DNA from: Prodigiosinella aquatilis
GTDB taxonomy: Bacteria; Pseudomonadota; Gammaproteobacteria; Enterobacterales; Enterobacteriaceae
Reading direction: 5' to 3'
Assembly (NCBI GenBank): GCA_030388725.1
Contig: CP128857.1
Coordinates: 620,001-684,000, forward strand
Length of the DNA: 64,000 nucleotides
Positions 1-9,455 of this stretch are shown one piece after another (the stretch's first letter is position 1; every line of letters begins with the position of its first letter). Below the pieces are notes generated by a model. That model searched no databases. It worked only from the letters and a program-made list of their open reading frames with translations, and was not told the origin of the DNA. The position numbers and the translations under genes are program-made.

Positions 1-1
1 T

Positions 2-1324
2 TTGGATGCGGGTGTTGTGGTTGTTCGTCCGATAGACACTGATTTCCCACCTGCTCTTGATACTCAGGATGGTCTGTATACCACGATTATCCGTGGGCTT
101 AACGAACAAGGGGACGCGGTACGTGAACCGCGGCTGATTCGTTCTGTTAATCGTGAAATTAATGTTTACCGCCAATTCGATGAATATCTGGCGTTGGCGC
201 ATGATGCTAACATTCGTTTTGTTTTCTCTAATACGACAGAAGCAGGTATTAGCTATCACGCTGAAGACCGTCTTACCGATACGCCACCTGCCAGCTTCCC
301 GGCCAAACTGACTCGGTTGCTGTATGAGCGCTTCAACCATTTTGCCGGAGCAGCGGACAAAGGCTGGATATTACTGCCGTGTGAATTGATCGATTACAAC
401 GGTGTAGCACTGAAAGAGCTGGTATTGCGTTATGCCAAGCAGTGGGATCTGCCAGCGGCGTTCACTGTCTGGCTGAATGAACATAATACGTTCTGCTCTA
501 CGCTCGTCGACCGTATCGTCACCGGTTATCCGCGAGCCGAAGTCGAGGCGCTGCAACAGGAACTGGGTTATCAGGATACATTCCTGGATACTGCCGAATA
601 TTTTTATCTGTTTGTAATTCAGGGACCACAGTGGTTGGCGGAAGAACTACGCCTTAATAAACTGAACCTGAATGTACGTATCGTAGATGACATCAAACCC
701 TACAAAGAACGTAAGGTGGCGATTCTCAATGGTGCTCATACAGCGCTGGTACCGGTTGCGTTTCTGGCGGGCCTGGATACTGTTGGTGAGGCCATGAATG
801 ATGCCCAGATTAGTAAATTTGTGGAAAGAACCATTGCCGAAGAAATTGTCCCGGTACTGGATTTACCGCACGACGAATTGATGTCGTTTGCCCAAGCGGT
901 ATTAAGCCGATTCAGAAACCCGTTTATTCAGCATCAGTTGTTGTCTATTGCCCTGAACGGCATGACAAAATTCCGTACCCGTATCCTGCCGCAATTGCTG
1001 GCCTACCGTGAGCGTAACGGAGAGTTGCCGCATCGTCTTACTTTTGCTCTGGCGGCGTTGATCGCTTTTTACCGTGGCGAGCGTAACGGAGAGAGTTACC
1101 CATTACAGGATGATGCGCAGTGGCTGGAACATTATCAGGCGCTATGGAGTGGCGTAAAAGACAATACTACTACCTTGGCACAAGTGGTTACTGCGGTATT
1201 AGGTAATGCTCAACATTGGGAACAGGACCTGATTAATGTGCCGAGACTGGTGGAGCAGGTGACTGAACAACTGCAATCTATCGTTGAACGCGGTATGCGT
1301 GCGGCGCTAGAGAGTTACTGCTAA
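2..1324 (+). CDS. uxaB: Tagaturonate reductase (altronate oxidoreductase), 5'-truncated by window edge
   Basis: NAD-dependent reduction of D-tagaturonate to D-altronate in the cytoplasmic galacturonate branch of pectin catabolism. The frame is open at the first base and 440 codons are visible; comparison with the roughly 483-aa E. coli protein from memory suggests about 45 N-terminal residues, including the Rossmann start, lie outside the window. The mannitol-dehydrogenase-family middle is intact, with the stretch DDIKPYKERKVAILNGAHT around residue 230. uxaA follows 17 bp downstream on the same strand, so the two are almost certainly co-transcribed. Identity is very secure; only the true start is unseen. 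Confidence 0.96.
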   Translation: MDAGVVVVRPIDTDFPPALDTQDGLYTTIIRGLNEQGDAVREPRLIRSVNREINVYRQFDEYLALAHDANIRFVFSNTTEAGISYHAEDRLTDTPPASFPAKLTRLLYERFNHFAGAADKGWILLPCELIDYNGVALKELVLRYAKQWDLPAAFTVWLNEHNTFCSTLVDRIVTGYPRAEVEALQQELGYQDTFLDTAEYFYLFVIQGPQWLAEELRLNKLNLNVRIVDDIKPYKERKVAILNGAHTALVPVAFLAGLDTVGEAMNDAQISKFVERTIAEEIVPVLDLPHDELMSFAQAVLSRFRNPFIQHQLLSIALNGMTKFRTRILPQLLAYRERNGELPHRLTFALAALIAFYRGERNGESYPLQDDAQWLEHYQALWSGVKDNTTTLAQVVTAVLGNAQHWEQDLINVPRLVEQVTEQLQSIVERGMRAALESYC

Positions 1325-1341
1325 TCGCAAAAGGCTTATCC

Positions 1342-2832
1342 ATGCAAAGCATCATTAAAATTCACTCTTTGGACAATGTTGCCGTAGCCTTGCGCGATTT
1401 GGCGCAGGATGAAACGGTAACGATTGATGATATCACCTTAACGTTGGCACAGCCCGTTTCACGCGGACATAAGTTTGCGTTGGTCACCATTATGCCGGGG
1501 GAGATGATTATTAAATATGGGTTGCCCATCGGTCATGCATTGGTCGCTATTGCTCCCGGTGAGCACATCCATTCGCAAAATGCCAAGACTAACCTGAGCG
1601 ATCTGGATGAATACCAGTATCAACCGGAGGTTATCTCTCTGCCGGCACAGATGGATGACCGTGAGGTACAGATTTATCGCCGCAAAAATGGGGGGGTCGG
1701 TATTCGTAATGAATTGTGGATCCTACCTACTGTTGGGTGTGTGAATGGTATTGCCCGCCAGATTCAGCAGCGTTTTCTGAAAGAAACAAATGATGCTCAG
1801 GGGATTGATGGTGTCTATCTGTTCAGCCATCCGTTTGGCTGTTCACAATTGGGGCAGGATCATGAAAACACCCGCACCATGTTGCAGAACATGGTACGTC
1901 ATCCGAATGCTGGTGCGGTATTGGTCATCGGTCTGGGTTGCGAAAATAATCAAGTTGATACTTTTCGTACCACGTTGGGTGAATATGATGCAGAGCGCGT
2001 CAATTTTATGATTTGTCAGCAACAGGATGATGAGGTGGAAGCCGGCGTTGAACGTCTGCATCAGCTTTATCAGGTTATGCGCAACGATAGCCGTGAAGCT
2101 GGTAAACTCAGTGAGCTGAAGTTTGGTCTGGAATGTGGTGGATCTGACGGGTTATCCGGGATTACCGCTAACCCGCTGCTGGGCCGTTTTTCTGATTACC
2201 TGATAGCCAATGGCGGGACGACCGTATTGACGGAAGTGCCGGAAATGTTTGGTGCAGAGCGTATCCTGATGAGTCGCTGTCGTGATGAGTCAACGTTTGA
2301 GAAAACGGTGAATATGGTCAACGATTTCAAGCAATATTTCATTGCCCACGATCAGCCGATTTACGAGAACCCTTCACCAGGTAATAAAGCTGGTGGTATT
2401 ACTACACTGGAAGAGAAGTCATTGGGTTGTACGCAGAAAGCTGGACAGAGTAATGTTGTTGATGTCCTCAAGTATGGTGAGCGGTTACATACACCGGGCC
2501 TTAATCTACTTAGTGCTCCGGGGAATGATGCGGTAGCGACCAGCGCTCTGGCTGGGGCCGGGTGCCATATGGTACTGTTCAGTACCGGGCGGGGTACGCC
2601 TTATGGTGGTTTCGTTCCAACGGTAAAATTGGCGACCAATAGCGAGTTGGCGAAGAAAAAACCACACTGGATTGATTTTGATGCGGGTCGCCTGATTCAT
2701 GGCATGCCAATGGATGAGTTGTTGGCGCAGTTTGTGGATTTGATTGTTGAGATCGCTAATGGCAAACAAACCAGAAACGAAGTCAATGATTTCCGCGAAC
2801 TGGCAATATTCAAGAGTGGTGTGACGTTGTAA
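1342..2832 (+). CDS. uxaA: Altronate dehydratase
   Basis: Dehydrates D-altronate to 2-keto-3-deoxygluconate, the step after UxaB. The 496-aa product matches the family's usual length. An N-terminal SAF-like domain (about residues 10-95) precedes the catalytic UxaA domain, which shows conserved cysteines in VGCVNG, FGCSQLG and GLGCENN that fit an iron-dependent active site. It lies 17 bp after uxaB, consistent with a uxaBA transcript; a hairpin follows the stop. Together the pair shows an intact galacturonate-utilisation route, in contrast to the broken pectin lyase gene at 10.7 kb. Confidence 0.97.
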   Translation: MQSIIKIHSLDNVAVALRDLAQDETVTIDDITLTLAQPVSRGHKFALVTIMPGEMIIKYGLPIGHALVAIAPGEHIHSQNAKTNLSDLDEYQYQPEVISLPAQMDDREVQIYRRKNGGVGIRNELWILPTVGCVNGIARQIQQRFLKETNDAQGIDGVYLFSHPFGCSQLGQDHENTRTMLQNMVRHPNAGAVLVIGLGCENNQVDTFRTTLGEYDAERVNFMICQQQDDEVEAGVERLHQLYQVMRNDSREAGKLSELKFGLECGGSDGLSGITANPLLGRFSDYLIANGGTTVLTEVPEMFGAERILMSRCRDESTFEKTVNMVNDFKQYFIAHDQPIYENPSPGNKAGGITTLEEKSLGCTQKAGQSNVVDVLKYGERLHTPGLNLLSAPGNDAVATSALAGAGCHMVLFSTGRGTPYGGFVPTVKLATNSELAKKKPHWIDFDAGRLIHGMPMDELLAQFVDLIVEIANGKQTRNEVNDFRELAIFKSGVTL

Positions 2833-2856
2833 ACCCATCCGATTCCGAATAAAATA

Positions 2857-2888
2857 AAACGGCGTTTTGTAAAGCGCCGTTCGTTTTT
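2857..2888 (+). terminator. Rho-independent terminator after uxaBA
   Basis: A 7-bp stem (AACGGCG/CGCCGTT) with a short loop is followed by a T-rich run, 25 bases after the uxaA stop and just before ygjV. Confidence 0.75.
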
Positions 2889-2912
2889 GTCACACTTTCC
2901 AAGGCAGGGATC

Positions 2913-3455
2913 ATGACATACTACTGGTTTGCCCAGGCAGTAGGGGTACTGGCTTTTTTTGTCGGTATCACCATGTTTTTCAACCGTGACGATAAAAAAT
3001 TCAAAACTCAGCTCTCGCTTTACAGTGTGGTTATTGGTTGTCATTTTTTTCTAATGGGGGCAAATTCTGCGGGCATCAGTGCCACGCTGAATTCCATCCG
3101 CACACTCATTACTCTGAAAACTAACAATATTGCGGTGATGTTTGTCTTTATCGTCCTGACACTGGTGTTTGGCTTGTCTGAGTTAAAGCATCCGATGGAG
3201 CTACTGCCTATTATCGCTACCGTAGCCAGCACCTGGGCATTGTTTCGTACTCATGGCTTGACCACACGTTGCATTATATGGTGTGCCACAGCAATGTGGG
3301 TTATGCACAATATCTGGTTAGGATCGATTGGCGGATCATTGATTGAAAGCAGTTTCCTGCTGATGAATGGCTTTAATATTATTCGTTTCCGACGTATGCA
3401 ACGAAGAGGTATCGATCCGTTTAAAGTGGAAAAACAAGTATCGAAACATGCCTGA
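2913..3455 (+). CDS. ygjV: YgjV family inner-membrane protein
   Basis: A 180-aa protein with several hydrophobic segments (about residues 3-22, 35-55, 70-92, 98-115 and 120-140), so it is probably a polytopic inner-membrane protein. Its place between uxaA and sstT matches the E. coli ygjV neighbourhood, and the length fits. The start is ATG with a GGCAGGG-like ribosome site. Its molecular function is not established in the family; it resembles small DUF-type membrane proteins and no substrate can be inferred. Confidence 0.88.
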   Translation: MTYYWFAQAVGVLAFFVGITMFFNRDDKKFKTQLSLYSVVIGCHFFLMGANSAGISATLNSIRTLITLKTNNIAVMFVFIVLTLVFGLSELKHPMELLPIIATVASTWALFRTHGLTTRCIIWCATAMWVMHNIWLGSIGGSLIESSFLLMNGFNIIRFRRMQRRGIDPFKVEKQVSKHA

Positions 3456-3468
3456 TCAGCATGTAGAA

Positions 3469-3500
3469 CAGGGTAAGGAAAAGTCCCTTACCCTGGAAAA
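3469..3500. terminator. Bidirectional terminator between ygjV and sstT
   Basis: A 10-bp perfect stem (CAGGGTAAGG/CCTTACCCTG) sits between the convergent stops of ygjV and sstT. There is no strong T-run on the plus side, so efficiency is uncertain. Confidence 0.6.
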
Positions 3501-3502
3501 GA

Positions 3503-4747
3503 TTACAGTACGTCCAAACGCTCCTGCTCTGTCTGGTGAGTGTTTTCAGCCTGGCAAACTGCCGCGATAAATATTACGTCGGTGGATGAATTGACGGCAG
3601 TTTCTGCTGAATCCTGCAATACACCGATGATGAATCCCACCGCCACCACTTGCATAGCGATATCGTTGGAGATACCGAACATGCTGCATGCCAGCGGAAT
3701 CAGTAATAGAGAACCGCCAGCGACTCCCGAAGCACCACAGGCACAAATGGATGCAACTACGCTTAACAACAAAGCCGTAGGGATATCGGCCTGAATGCCC
3801 AGTGTATGAACAGCTGCCAATGTTAGCACTGTGATGGTAATCGCTGCGCCCGCCATGTTGATGGTGGCACCCAGCGGAATCGCAACAGAGTAGGAGTCTT
3901 CATCCAGATTCAGTTTACGGCACAGTTCCATATTGACGGGAATGTTAGCGGCAGAGCTACGGGTAAAAAAAGCGGTTACCCCACTTTCACGCAGACAGGT
4001 CCAGACCAGTGGATATGGGTTACGCCGGATTTTCCAGTAAACAATCAATGGATTGGTAATTAATGCAACTATCAACATCCCGCCGATCAGAACAGCCAAC
4101 AGATGGGCGTAGCCCCACAGAGCACTAAAGCCGGTTGCCGCCAGTGTGGATGAGACCAAGCCAAATATTCCTAGCGGAGCAAAACGGATAACTACGCGCA
4201 CGATAAATGTCGTCGCATGAGATATGTCAGTGACAACGGTTTTGGTGGTTTGAGAACCATGACGTAATGCGACACCCAGACCTACAGCCCATACCAGAAT
4301 GCCGATATAGTTAGCATTCAGCAGCGCATTGATTGGGTTCGACACCACATTCATCAGCAAGCCTTTAAGGACACTGACGATGCCTGATGGCGGAACCACA
4401 TCGGTCGCTTGTGCGTGGAGTGTCAGTACGGACGGAAAAAGAAAGCTCAGAACTACTGCCACCAATGCTGCACAGAGTGTACCTATGATATACAACGCCA
4501 AAATTGGACGGATATTGGTCTTCTGGCCTTTCTTATGGTTGGCGATAGAGGACATAACCAGCATCAATACCAATACCGGTGCTACAGCTTTAAGTGCCCC
4601 AACGAACAATGTTCCCAGTAACCCTACTGCAATGGCCGCTGGCTTGGAAACCGAGGCCAAAATAATGCCAAGTGCCAGTCCTATCAGGATCTGTTTTACC
4701 AGACTTCCCTGAATCAGATAATTAAAAAATCTTGATTGTGTTTTCAT
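3503..4747 (-). CDS. sstT: Serine/threonine:Na+ symporter
   Basis: Sodium-coupled uptake of serine and threonine across the inner membrane. The 414-aa product is the usual family length and has the eight-helix plus re-entrant-loop pattern of the dicarboxylate/amino acid:cation symporter family. Family signatures visible include FFTRSSAANIPVN (about residue 260) and CGASGVAGGSLLLIP (about residue 340), which form the substrate- and sodium-binding core. It is convergent with ygjV, as in E. coli. Confidence 0.96.
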   Translation of the reverse strand: MKTQSRFFNYLIQGSLVKQILIGLALGIILASVSKPAAIAVGLLGTLFVGALKAVAPVLVLMLVMSSIANHKKGQKTNIRPILALYIIGTLCAALVAVVLSFLFPSVLTLHAQATDVVPPSGIVSVLKGLLMNVVSNPINALLNANYIGILVWAVGLGVALRHGSQTTKTVVTDISHATTFIVRVVIRFAPLGIFGLVSSTLAATGFSALWGYAHLLAVLIGGMLIVALITNPLIVYWKIRRNPYPLVWTCLRESGVTAFFTRSSAANIPVNMELCRKLNLDEDSYSVAIPLGATINMAGAAITITVLTLAAVHTLGIQADIPTALLLSVVASICACGASGVAGGSLLLIPLACSMFGISNDIAMQVVAVGFIIGVLQDSAETAVNSSTDVIFIAAVCQAENTHQTEQERLDVL

Positions 4748-5067
4748 AATATTAACGGTGGTACCGCTTGTGAGGAATGATTGTGATTAACAGGCTTGCC
4801 TTCTCTGACGGAACTGGATGACTTCATGACCTGTTACCAAGTGCGTTTGCGTGTATCAGTATATGAAAATATAAGTTTGAGGGAAGGGAAGTCGCGTTTT
4901 TTTGGACAGAAAGCACAATAAAATACGTAAAAAGTCTCCGTTACAGGAGGACGATAGCCATGATAGTCAGCGCGTTATCAGGGGAAAGACCGGCGTTGGA
5001 GATATGCAGTAGCTGTCCGTCAGTGGATGAAATTTGTTCACTTTGCTGAAGTGTCGCGATAGTGACA
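4748..5067. other. Intergenic region between sstT and ygjR
   Basis: These 320 bases hold the sstT upstream region and the 3' flank of ygjR. A 36-codon open frame continues on the minus strand just after the ygjR stop but has no start or ribosome site I can support. E. coli carries alx near here; no trace of it is visible. Confidence 0.5.
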
Positions 5068-6066
5068 TTACTTTCCGCTGACGGAGGTGAGGGTATCGGC
5101 CGGGAATACTACCCCTGTCTGCCGACGTATTTCCGTCAACAGCGCAGCTACGGCGCGGGAACGGGCCAGTGCAACGTGGTTAACCTCACTATTGGCGACC
5201 AAGGTGCTAAAGACTTCGGCTTCATACAGCATGCTATTAATATGTTGCGGTTGAGACAGATCCAGCCGTTTCCCATCACGGGAAACTAACAATACCTGCT
5301 GACATTCCGATAGCTTTTCAATGACCAGTGTTCCGTCTTCACCTTGAATTTCACTTGGAATAGCGGATTGACTGACTTTGGAATGTGCAATACTCACATC
5401 GAAGTCGCCATAGTTGAGAATGACGCTGCCATGGGCATCGACACCGCTTTCAAGTAATGTGGCGCTGGCCTGTACACTACGTGGCTTGCCCCACAGCGAA
5501 ACCGCAAACGCCAGACAGTAGTAACCAATATCCATAATTGAGCCGTTGGAAAAGGCCGGGTTAAACGTATTGGGATTCTCGCCTGACAGATACCGCTGGT
5601 AACGGGATGAGTATTGACAGTAATTGAGAACCACTTTTCTCAACCGTCCGATACGCGGTAAGGCCTGAGTAATTACACTGAAATTTGGTAGATAGGCGGT
5701 TTTAAACGCCTCGAATAACACCACATGATGCTGCCTGGCGCTGGCAATCATCTGCTCCGCTTCATTGAGGTTTGATGCCAGCGGTTTTTCACAGATGACA
5801 TGTTTACCATGACGCAGGAATAATTGAGACTGTTCGCAGTGCAAGGAATTTGGACTGGCAATATAAACTGCATCAATGATGTCAGAGCCAGCCAAGGTTT
5901 CCAGTGATGTGTATAGACCATCAACCAAATAATCGGTCTGAAACTGTCGGGCATTTTCTGGTGAACGTGAATAGATGGCGGTCAATTTCATTTTCCCACT
6001 TTCATGGGCGGCATCAATGAACTGACGGGTTATCCAACTAGTTCCTACAATAGCAAAACGTATCAC
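5068..6066 (-). CDS. ygjR: Gfo/Idh/MocA family oxidoreductase
   Basis: A 332-aa NAD(P)-dependent oxidoreductase of the glucose-fructose oxidoreductase family. The N-terminal Rossmann fold begins IRFAIVGTSWITRQF, and the family motif EKPLASN (about residues 91-97) carries the catalytic-lysine region. The middle and C-terminal part form the expected beta-sheet substrate domain. The substrate is unknown. It is divergent from rlmG, the same neighbourhood as E. coli ygjR-rlmG, which is why I use the symbol. Confidence 0.88.
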   Translation of the reverse strand: MIRFAIVGTSWITRQFIDAAHESGKMKLTAIYSRSPENARQFQTDYLVDGLYTSLETLAGSDIIDAVYIASPNSLHCEQSQLFLRHGKHVICEKPLASNLNEAEQMIASARQHHVVLFEAFKTAYLPNFSVITQALPRIGRLRKVVLNYCQYSSRYQRYLSGENPNTFNPAFSNGSIMDIGYYCLAFAVSLWGKPRSVQASATLLESGVDAHGSVILNYGDFDVSIAHSKVSQSAIPSEIQGEDGTLVIEKLSECQQVLLVSRDGKRLDLSQPQHINSMLYEAEVFSTLVANSEVNHVALARSRAVAALLTEIRRQTGVVFPADTLTSVSGK

Positions 6067-6250
6067 TATGGTTCACCATACGGTTCTGACAGGTAAGTAT
6101 AAATCTAGATTATCATGATGGAATCTCAAGGCAATTTTACGATACTGATGCTCTCTTAAAGCCAATTACCGGGCAGGGCGGAGAAAACCATTTACTGTTG
6201 TATCGTTTTAAGGGATAAACGGCACAAAATTTTGCATGATAGGAGAGGCG

Positions 6251-7399
6251 ATGAGCCAACTCAATCTGGAAACACATAACCTGACGCTGGCCCGTTATCC
6301 TCACATTGAGGACGATACGGTGTTGCAGGCATGGGAAGCTGCAGATGAATTTTTACTGCGGGAGATTGCTTCCATGTCCATTGGCCTTGGGCCAAAGTTG
6401 ATTTTTAATGATGCGTTTGGCGCACTGGCTTGTGGACTTCAGGCCCAGTCACCTTATTGCATCAGCGATTCGTATTTAAGCCAATTGGCGACACATCATA
6501 ATCTATTACTGAATGGTTATAGTGAGGATTCGGTAACTTTGCTGGATAGCCTGACTGAATTGCCATCTGCACCCGCGCTGGTGGTGATTAAGATTCCTAA
6601 AGTGTTGGCATTGCTTGAGCATCAATTACGAATGCTACAAAAAGTTGTTGTGCCACAAACGGTGGTTATTGCCAGTGCCAAGGCACGTGACATTCATACT
6701 TCTACACTGCAACTATTTGAGCAGATTCTGGGACCGACCCGCACCTCTCTGGCGTGGAAAAAAGCTCGCCTGATCCATTGCCAACCAGATATGCATGAAG
6801 TGAGTGAGCAGTCACTTACAATAACATGGCCGATAGAAGAGTATGGGTATTGCATCCATAACCATGCCAATGTTTTTGCTCGTAATAATCTGGATATTGG
6901 TGCCCGTTTTTTTATGCAGCATTTGCCACAGCAAGTCGAAGGAAAAATAGTGGATTTAGGCTGTGGTAATGGCGTAATCGGCCTTGGTGCGCTAGCGCTT
7001 AATCCGCAGGCTTATGTCAGCTTTTTTGACGAATCTTATATGGCGATTGCTTCCAGTCGTATGAATGTGGAAATCAATCGGCCACAGGACCGTGATCGAT
7101 GTGGTTTCGCCGTCAATCATGCGTTGACGGGGATTGGGCGCGAGAGTCTTCAGGTCGTACTGTGTAACCCTCCGTTCCATCAACAACAGGCGGTAACTGA
7201 TAGCGTTGCCTGGCAGATGTTCCGTGATTCCCGGCGTTGTCTGGACATTGGCGGTGAACTGCGCATTGTCGGCAACCGCCATCTTGATTATTTTCACAAG
7301 CTGAAGCGCTTGTTCGGTAACTGCGAGATCGTCGCCAGTAATGCTAAATTCGTGGTGTTAAAGGCAGTGAAAACAGCAGATAAACGTCGCCAAGCTTAA
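6251..7399 (+). CDS. rlmG: 23S rRNA (guanine-1835-N2) methyltransferase
   Basis: Methylates G1835 of 23S rRNA using S-adenosylmethionine. The 382-aa protein has the RlmG/RsmC two-domain form: a degenerate N-terminal methyltransferase-like domain, then a catalytic domain with the SAM site VDLGCGNGVIGL (about residue 233) and the N2-guanine motif NPPFHQ (about residue 304). I place the start at 6251, where AGGAG lies a few bases upstream, rather than the in-frame codon 15 bases earlier, because this gives the family N-terminus. Core-like sequence ends here; the next 11 kb are accessory. Confidence 0.95.
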   Translation: MSQLNLETHNLTLARYPHIEDDTVLQAWEAADEFLLREIASMSIGLGPKLIFNDAFGALACGLQAQSPYCISDSYLSQLATHHNLLLNGYSEDSVTLLDSLTELPSAPALVVIKIPKVLALLEHQLRMLQKVVVPQTVVIASAKARDIHTSTLQLFEQILGPTRTSLAWKKARLIHCQPDMHEVSEQSLTITWPIEEYGYCIHNHANVFARNNLDIGARFFMQHLPQQVEGKIVDLGCGNGVIGLGALALNPQAYVSFFDESYMAIASSRMNVEINRPQDRDRCGFAVNHALTGIGRESLQVVLCNPPFHQQQAVTDSVAWQMFRDSRRCLDIGGELRIVGNRHLDYFHKLKRLFGNCEIVASNAKFVVLKAVKTADKRRQA

Positions 7400-7559
7400 A
7401 TGTTCAATGCCGTCGGGTCGACTGATGAATCGCCTGGCGGGCATCCAGCCCTTGTGATATATCCGCACCGTCAAAAAGAAGGTACACCCAGCAGTGGCCG
7501 GTATAACTCTCACCTCGGTCCCTGACCTGAACAGATAATCACTAATACCAGGCAACTAT

Positions 7560-7896
7560 AGTGGTAAAACCGGCACTCCACTCAGTAGTACGGCGGGGTA
7601 CAACTCGTCAATCCAGCGTATCAGAAGCGCACTACATGGGTATCCAAGCGTTCTGCGGGTAAAAGCCAATAGCCGTGATTAAGATAGTTCTCAACAGCAG
7701 CGTGTTTTTGCACGTCTGAATAACGGGGTTTTCATCATTCTTTGTCGACTACATTACCGGTAGCTTCCCACTCGTATACCCAGCGCCTAAGATTTCTTTC
7801 AGAGGGATAACCCAGTTTACGAACAACCATAGCAGCCTTTCGCCCATACTTAATGTAAAGCTCAATGGCACTGAGCCGTTCCTCGAATGAATACAT
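7560..7896 (-). pseudogene. IS3-family transposase OrfA remnant, frameshifted
   Basis: The first 54 codons read MYSFEERLSAIELYIKYGRK and continue with the helix-turn-helix of an IS3-family OrfA. After a stop, the same protein resumes in other frames: one with KHAAVENYLNHGYW, then one with GYPCSALLIRWIDELYPAV. At least two frameshifts have therefore occurred and the element cannot be active. No matching terminal inverted repeats were found around it. Confidence 0.75.
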
Positions 7897-8239
7897 AAAC
7901 AATCTCCTGAGAGTCCAGAAAATCGTCCACATCCCTTTTTTACGGTCTTATATCAGTGTTGCTGACAATCAGACCTTCTAACCTCTTCAAAGTCTGGATG
8001 AGGCAGCATACGAATGCGCGAAGCATCTCGGCACGCTAAAGATGCTTTCTCAGGTGTGAAAGGTATGGCTCAGCCGGAAGAGTCAAAATTGTTCTGGTGA
8101 AAACCAATAATGGCTGGCAGGCGCGGTAATTTCAGGAAAATACGCTATGAACTCTATGCATTGGGCGTTTTTCATTGGTCTGCCGATGAATATACCAGCA
8201 ATGGCTCCCGTGCTGTTTCTGAGAAAGTCGTAAAAGAAC
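7897..8239. other. Gap without a supported gene
   Basis: Between the OrfA remnant and the membrane-protein gene I see no gene, RNA or clear repeat. The stretch probably contains worn insertion-sequence debris, but no protein-level match can be argued. Confidence 0.4.
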
Positions 8240-8803
8240 GTGAAAGTCTCTGTGGCGATAAGGTTCTATCTTCTTAATGCTTTCTTGGTGCTGTCGCTGC
8301 TCACGTTATCTCAGAACACCACGCAAAAATACGGGCTGTTCCCGATATGGCTGGTCTTTGCCGCTATTGGACTGTTTATGGTCATGCTGGTTCCAACGGT
8401 TAAATTTGTGCGTAAGTATTCATCCATAGGGAAAAGCCGGGCTGTTATTCTGTCATCGTTTTTGATTATCTATGCCGTAAGGTTTCATGGCGTATTTTTA
8501 TTTGGGAACGGTAGTGGATACACGCTTAATGGATACAATACAGCATGGCCATTTTTCTTCTTGTTTGCCTGTCTGCTGGCTTATCTTGGATGTGCTGGGA
8601 ATAAGTTATATTCTGGTTCTTTCGCGCCATCATCAACCACACAACCAGACTATTATAAGCCTACCAAGAAATATGAAACACAATCTCAAATTGATTATGA
8701 TATTGCTGTGAAAGGACGAAGTGTTTTGTTTGATCCAAACATCAATATTGTTGAGCAACAGCGTTATCGGGATGCTTTGGAAAAGCGAAGTGCCGAAAAT
8801 TGA
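8240..8803 (+). CDS. Hypothetical four-helix membrane protein
   Basis: I do not recognise this 187-aa protein. Four hydrophobic segments are clear (about residues 5-24, 33-55, 68-90 and 101-122), followed by a polar cytoplasm-like tail of about 60 residues rich in Y, Q and D. The start is GTG with GAGAAAG about 13 bases upstream, a weak ribosome site, so the true start may differ. It sits between IS3-family remnants together with a NIPSNAP gene of opposite strand, so horizontal arrival is likely. Nothing in the sequence indicates a role. Confidence 0.55.
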   Translation: MKVSVAIRFYLLNAFLVLSLLTLSQNTTQKYGLFPIWLVFAAIGLFMVMLVPTVKFVRKYSSIGKSRAVILSSFLIIYAVRFHGVFLFGNGSGYTLNGYNTAWPFFFLFACLLAYLGCAGNKLYSGSFAPSSTTQPDYYKPTKKYETQSQIDYDIAVKGRSVLFDPNINIVEQQRYRDALEKRSAEN

Positions 8804-8856
8804 TAAATATATTATTTGTGAACAGTTCTTGATGTGGACTGTTCACATGATGATTT

Positions 8857-9171
8857 TTATTTAATCGGCGAGAAATTGCTTGGTATAAGAATTCTACTTT
8901 CTTGTTTTTCTAGCATTGGTAGGGCTAATGGAATAAATTGAGTAATCCATTCATCATCTTGATAAAGTTTTCGACGTTTTTGAATTCTTTCATCAAGGCT
9001 TTCATATTCCCAAATGTGAATGACTTGGTTCAATTCCCCTGATTCTGTCTGCCAGTAGCCAATGAGCTTTGAATATTTAGATATTATAGGAAGACCTACA
9101 TCTTCGAACAGCTTTATATAATTTGCCAATTGACCTATTTTTACTGTATAAGTTCGCATTTCGAAAAACAT
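8857..9171 (-). CDS. NIPSNAP family protein
   Basis: A 104-aa protein fitting the NIPSNAP fold, a dimeric alpha-beta barrel-like domain. The family opening MFFEMRTYTVKIGQL and the central IGYWQTESGELNQVIHIWEY are the typical signature, and the length is that of a single-domain member. AGGAG precedes the ATG by 7 bases. Bacterial members are mostly uncharacterised. It faces the membrane-protein gene tail to tail, inside IS debris. Confidence 0.8.
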   Translation of the reverse strand: MFFEMRTYTVKIGQLANYIKLFEDVGLPIISKYSKLIGYWQTESGELNQVIHIWEYESLDERIQKRRKLYQDDEWITQFIPLALPMLEKQESRILIPSNFSPIK

Positions 9172-9243
9172 AAATAACTCCTTTTTGTCCGGTCTCTTAC
9201 TACCTCTGCTAACTGATCTTGCCCAGTAACGTTGGACATAGCC

Positions 9244-9436
9244 TTAAGCGAGGTTTCTTTCCTCAAATTGTATCGGACTCAACCCGCCATTGGCATATGC
9301 TGTCGATGCCGGTTGTAATCAATTTCAGTGTACCCGAATACCGCTGTTTTCATCTCTTGGCGCGTATTGAACCGTTCTCCGTGGATAAACGCCACTTTCA
9401 GACTGTGGAAAAAGCTTTCGCACAGGCGTTATCCTA
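9244..9436 (-). pseudogene. IS3-family OrfB C-terminal fragment, frameshifted
   Basis: Minus-strand translation gives the OrfB end of an IS3-type integrase: CESFFHSLKVAFIHGERFNT, then EIDYNRHRQHM. A one-base loss then moves the expected NGGLSPIQFEERNLA ending into another frame. The glutamate of the DDE triad (in CESFF) is present, but the remainder of the gene is gone. The OrfA remnant at 7.6-7.9 kb lies on the wrong side for one continuous element, so these are separate or rearranged pieces. Confidence 0.75.
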
Positions 9437-9455
9437 GCAACACCCCGGTAAGTGT

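Noticed and set aside
4940..5067. Extra gene after ygjR
   Set aside because: A short open frame exists on both strands but without family match or convincing start; the plus-strand frame with AGGAGG covers only 31 codons of odd composition.
7400..7555. Short frames after rlmG
   Set aside because: Frames on both strands are brief and unrelated to any family I know; treated as degenerate DNA.
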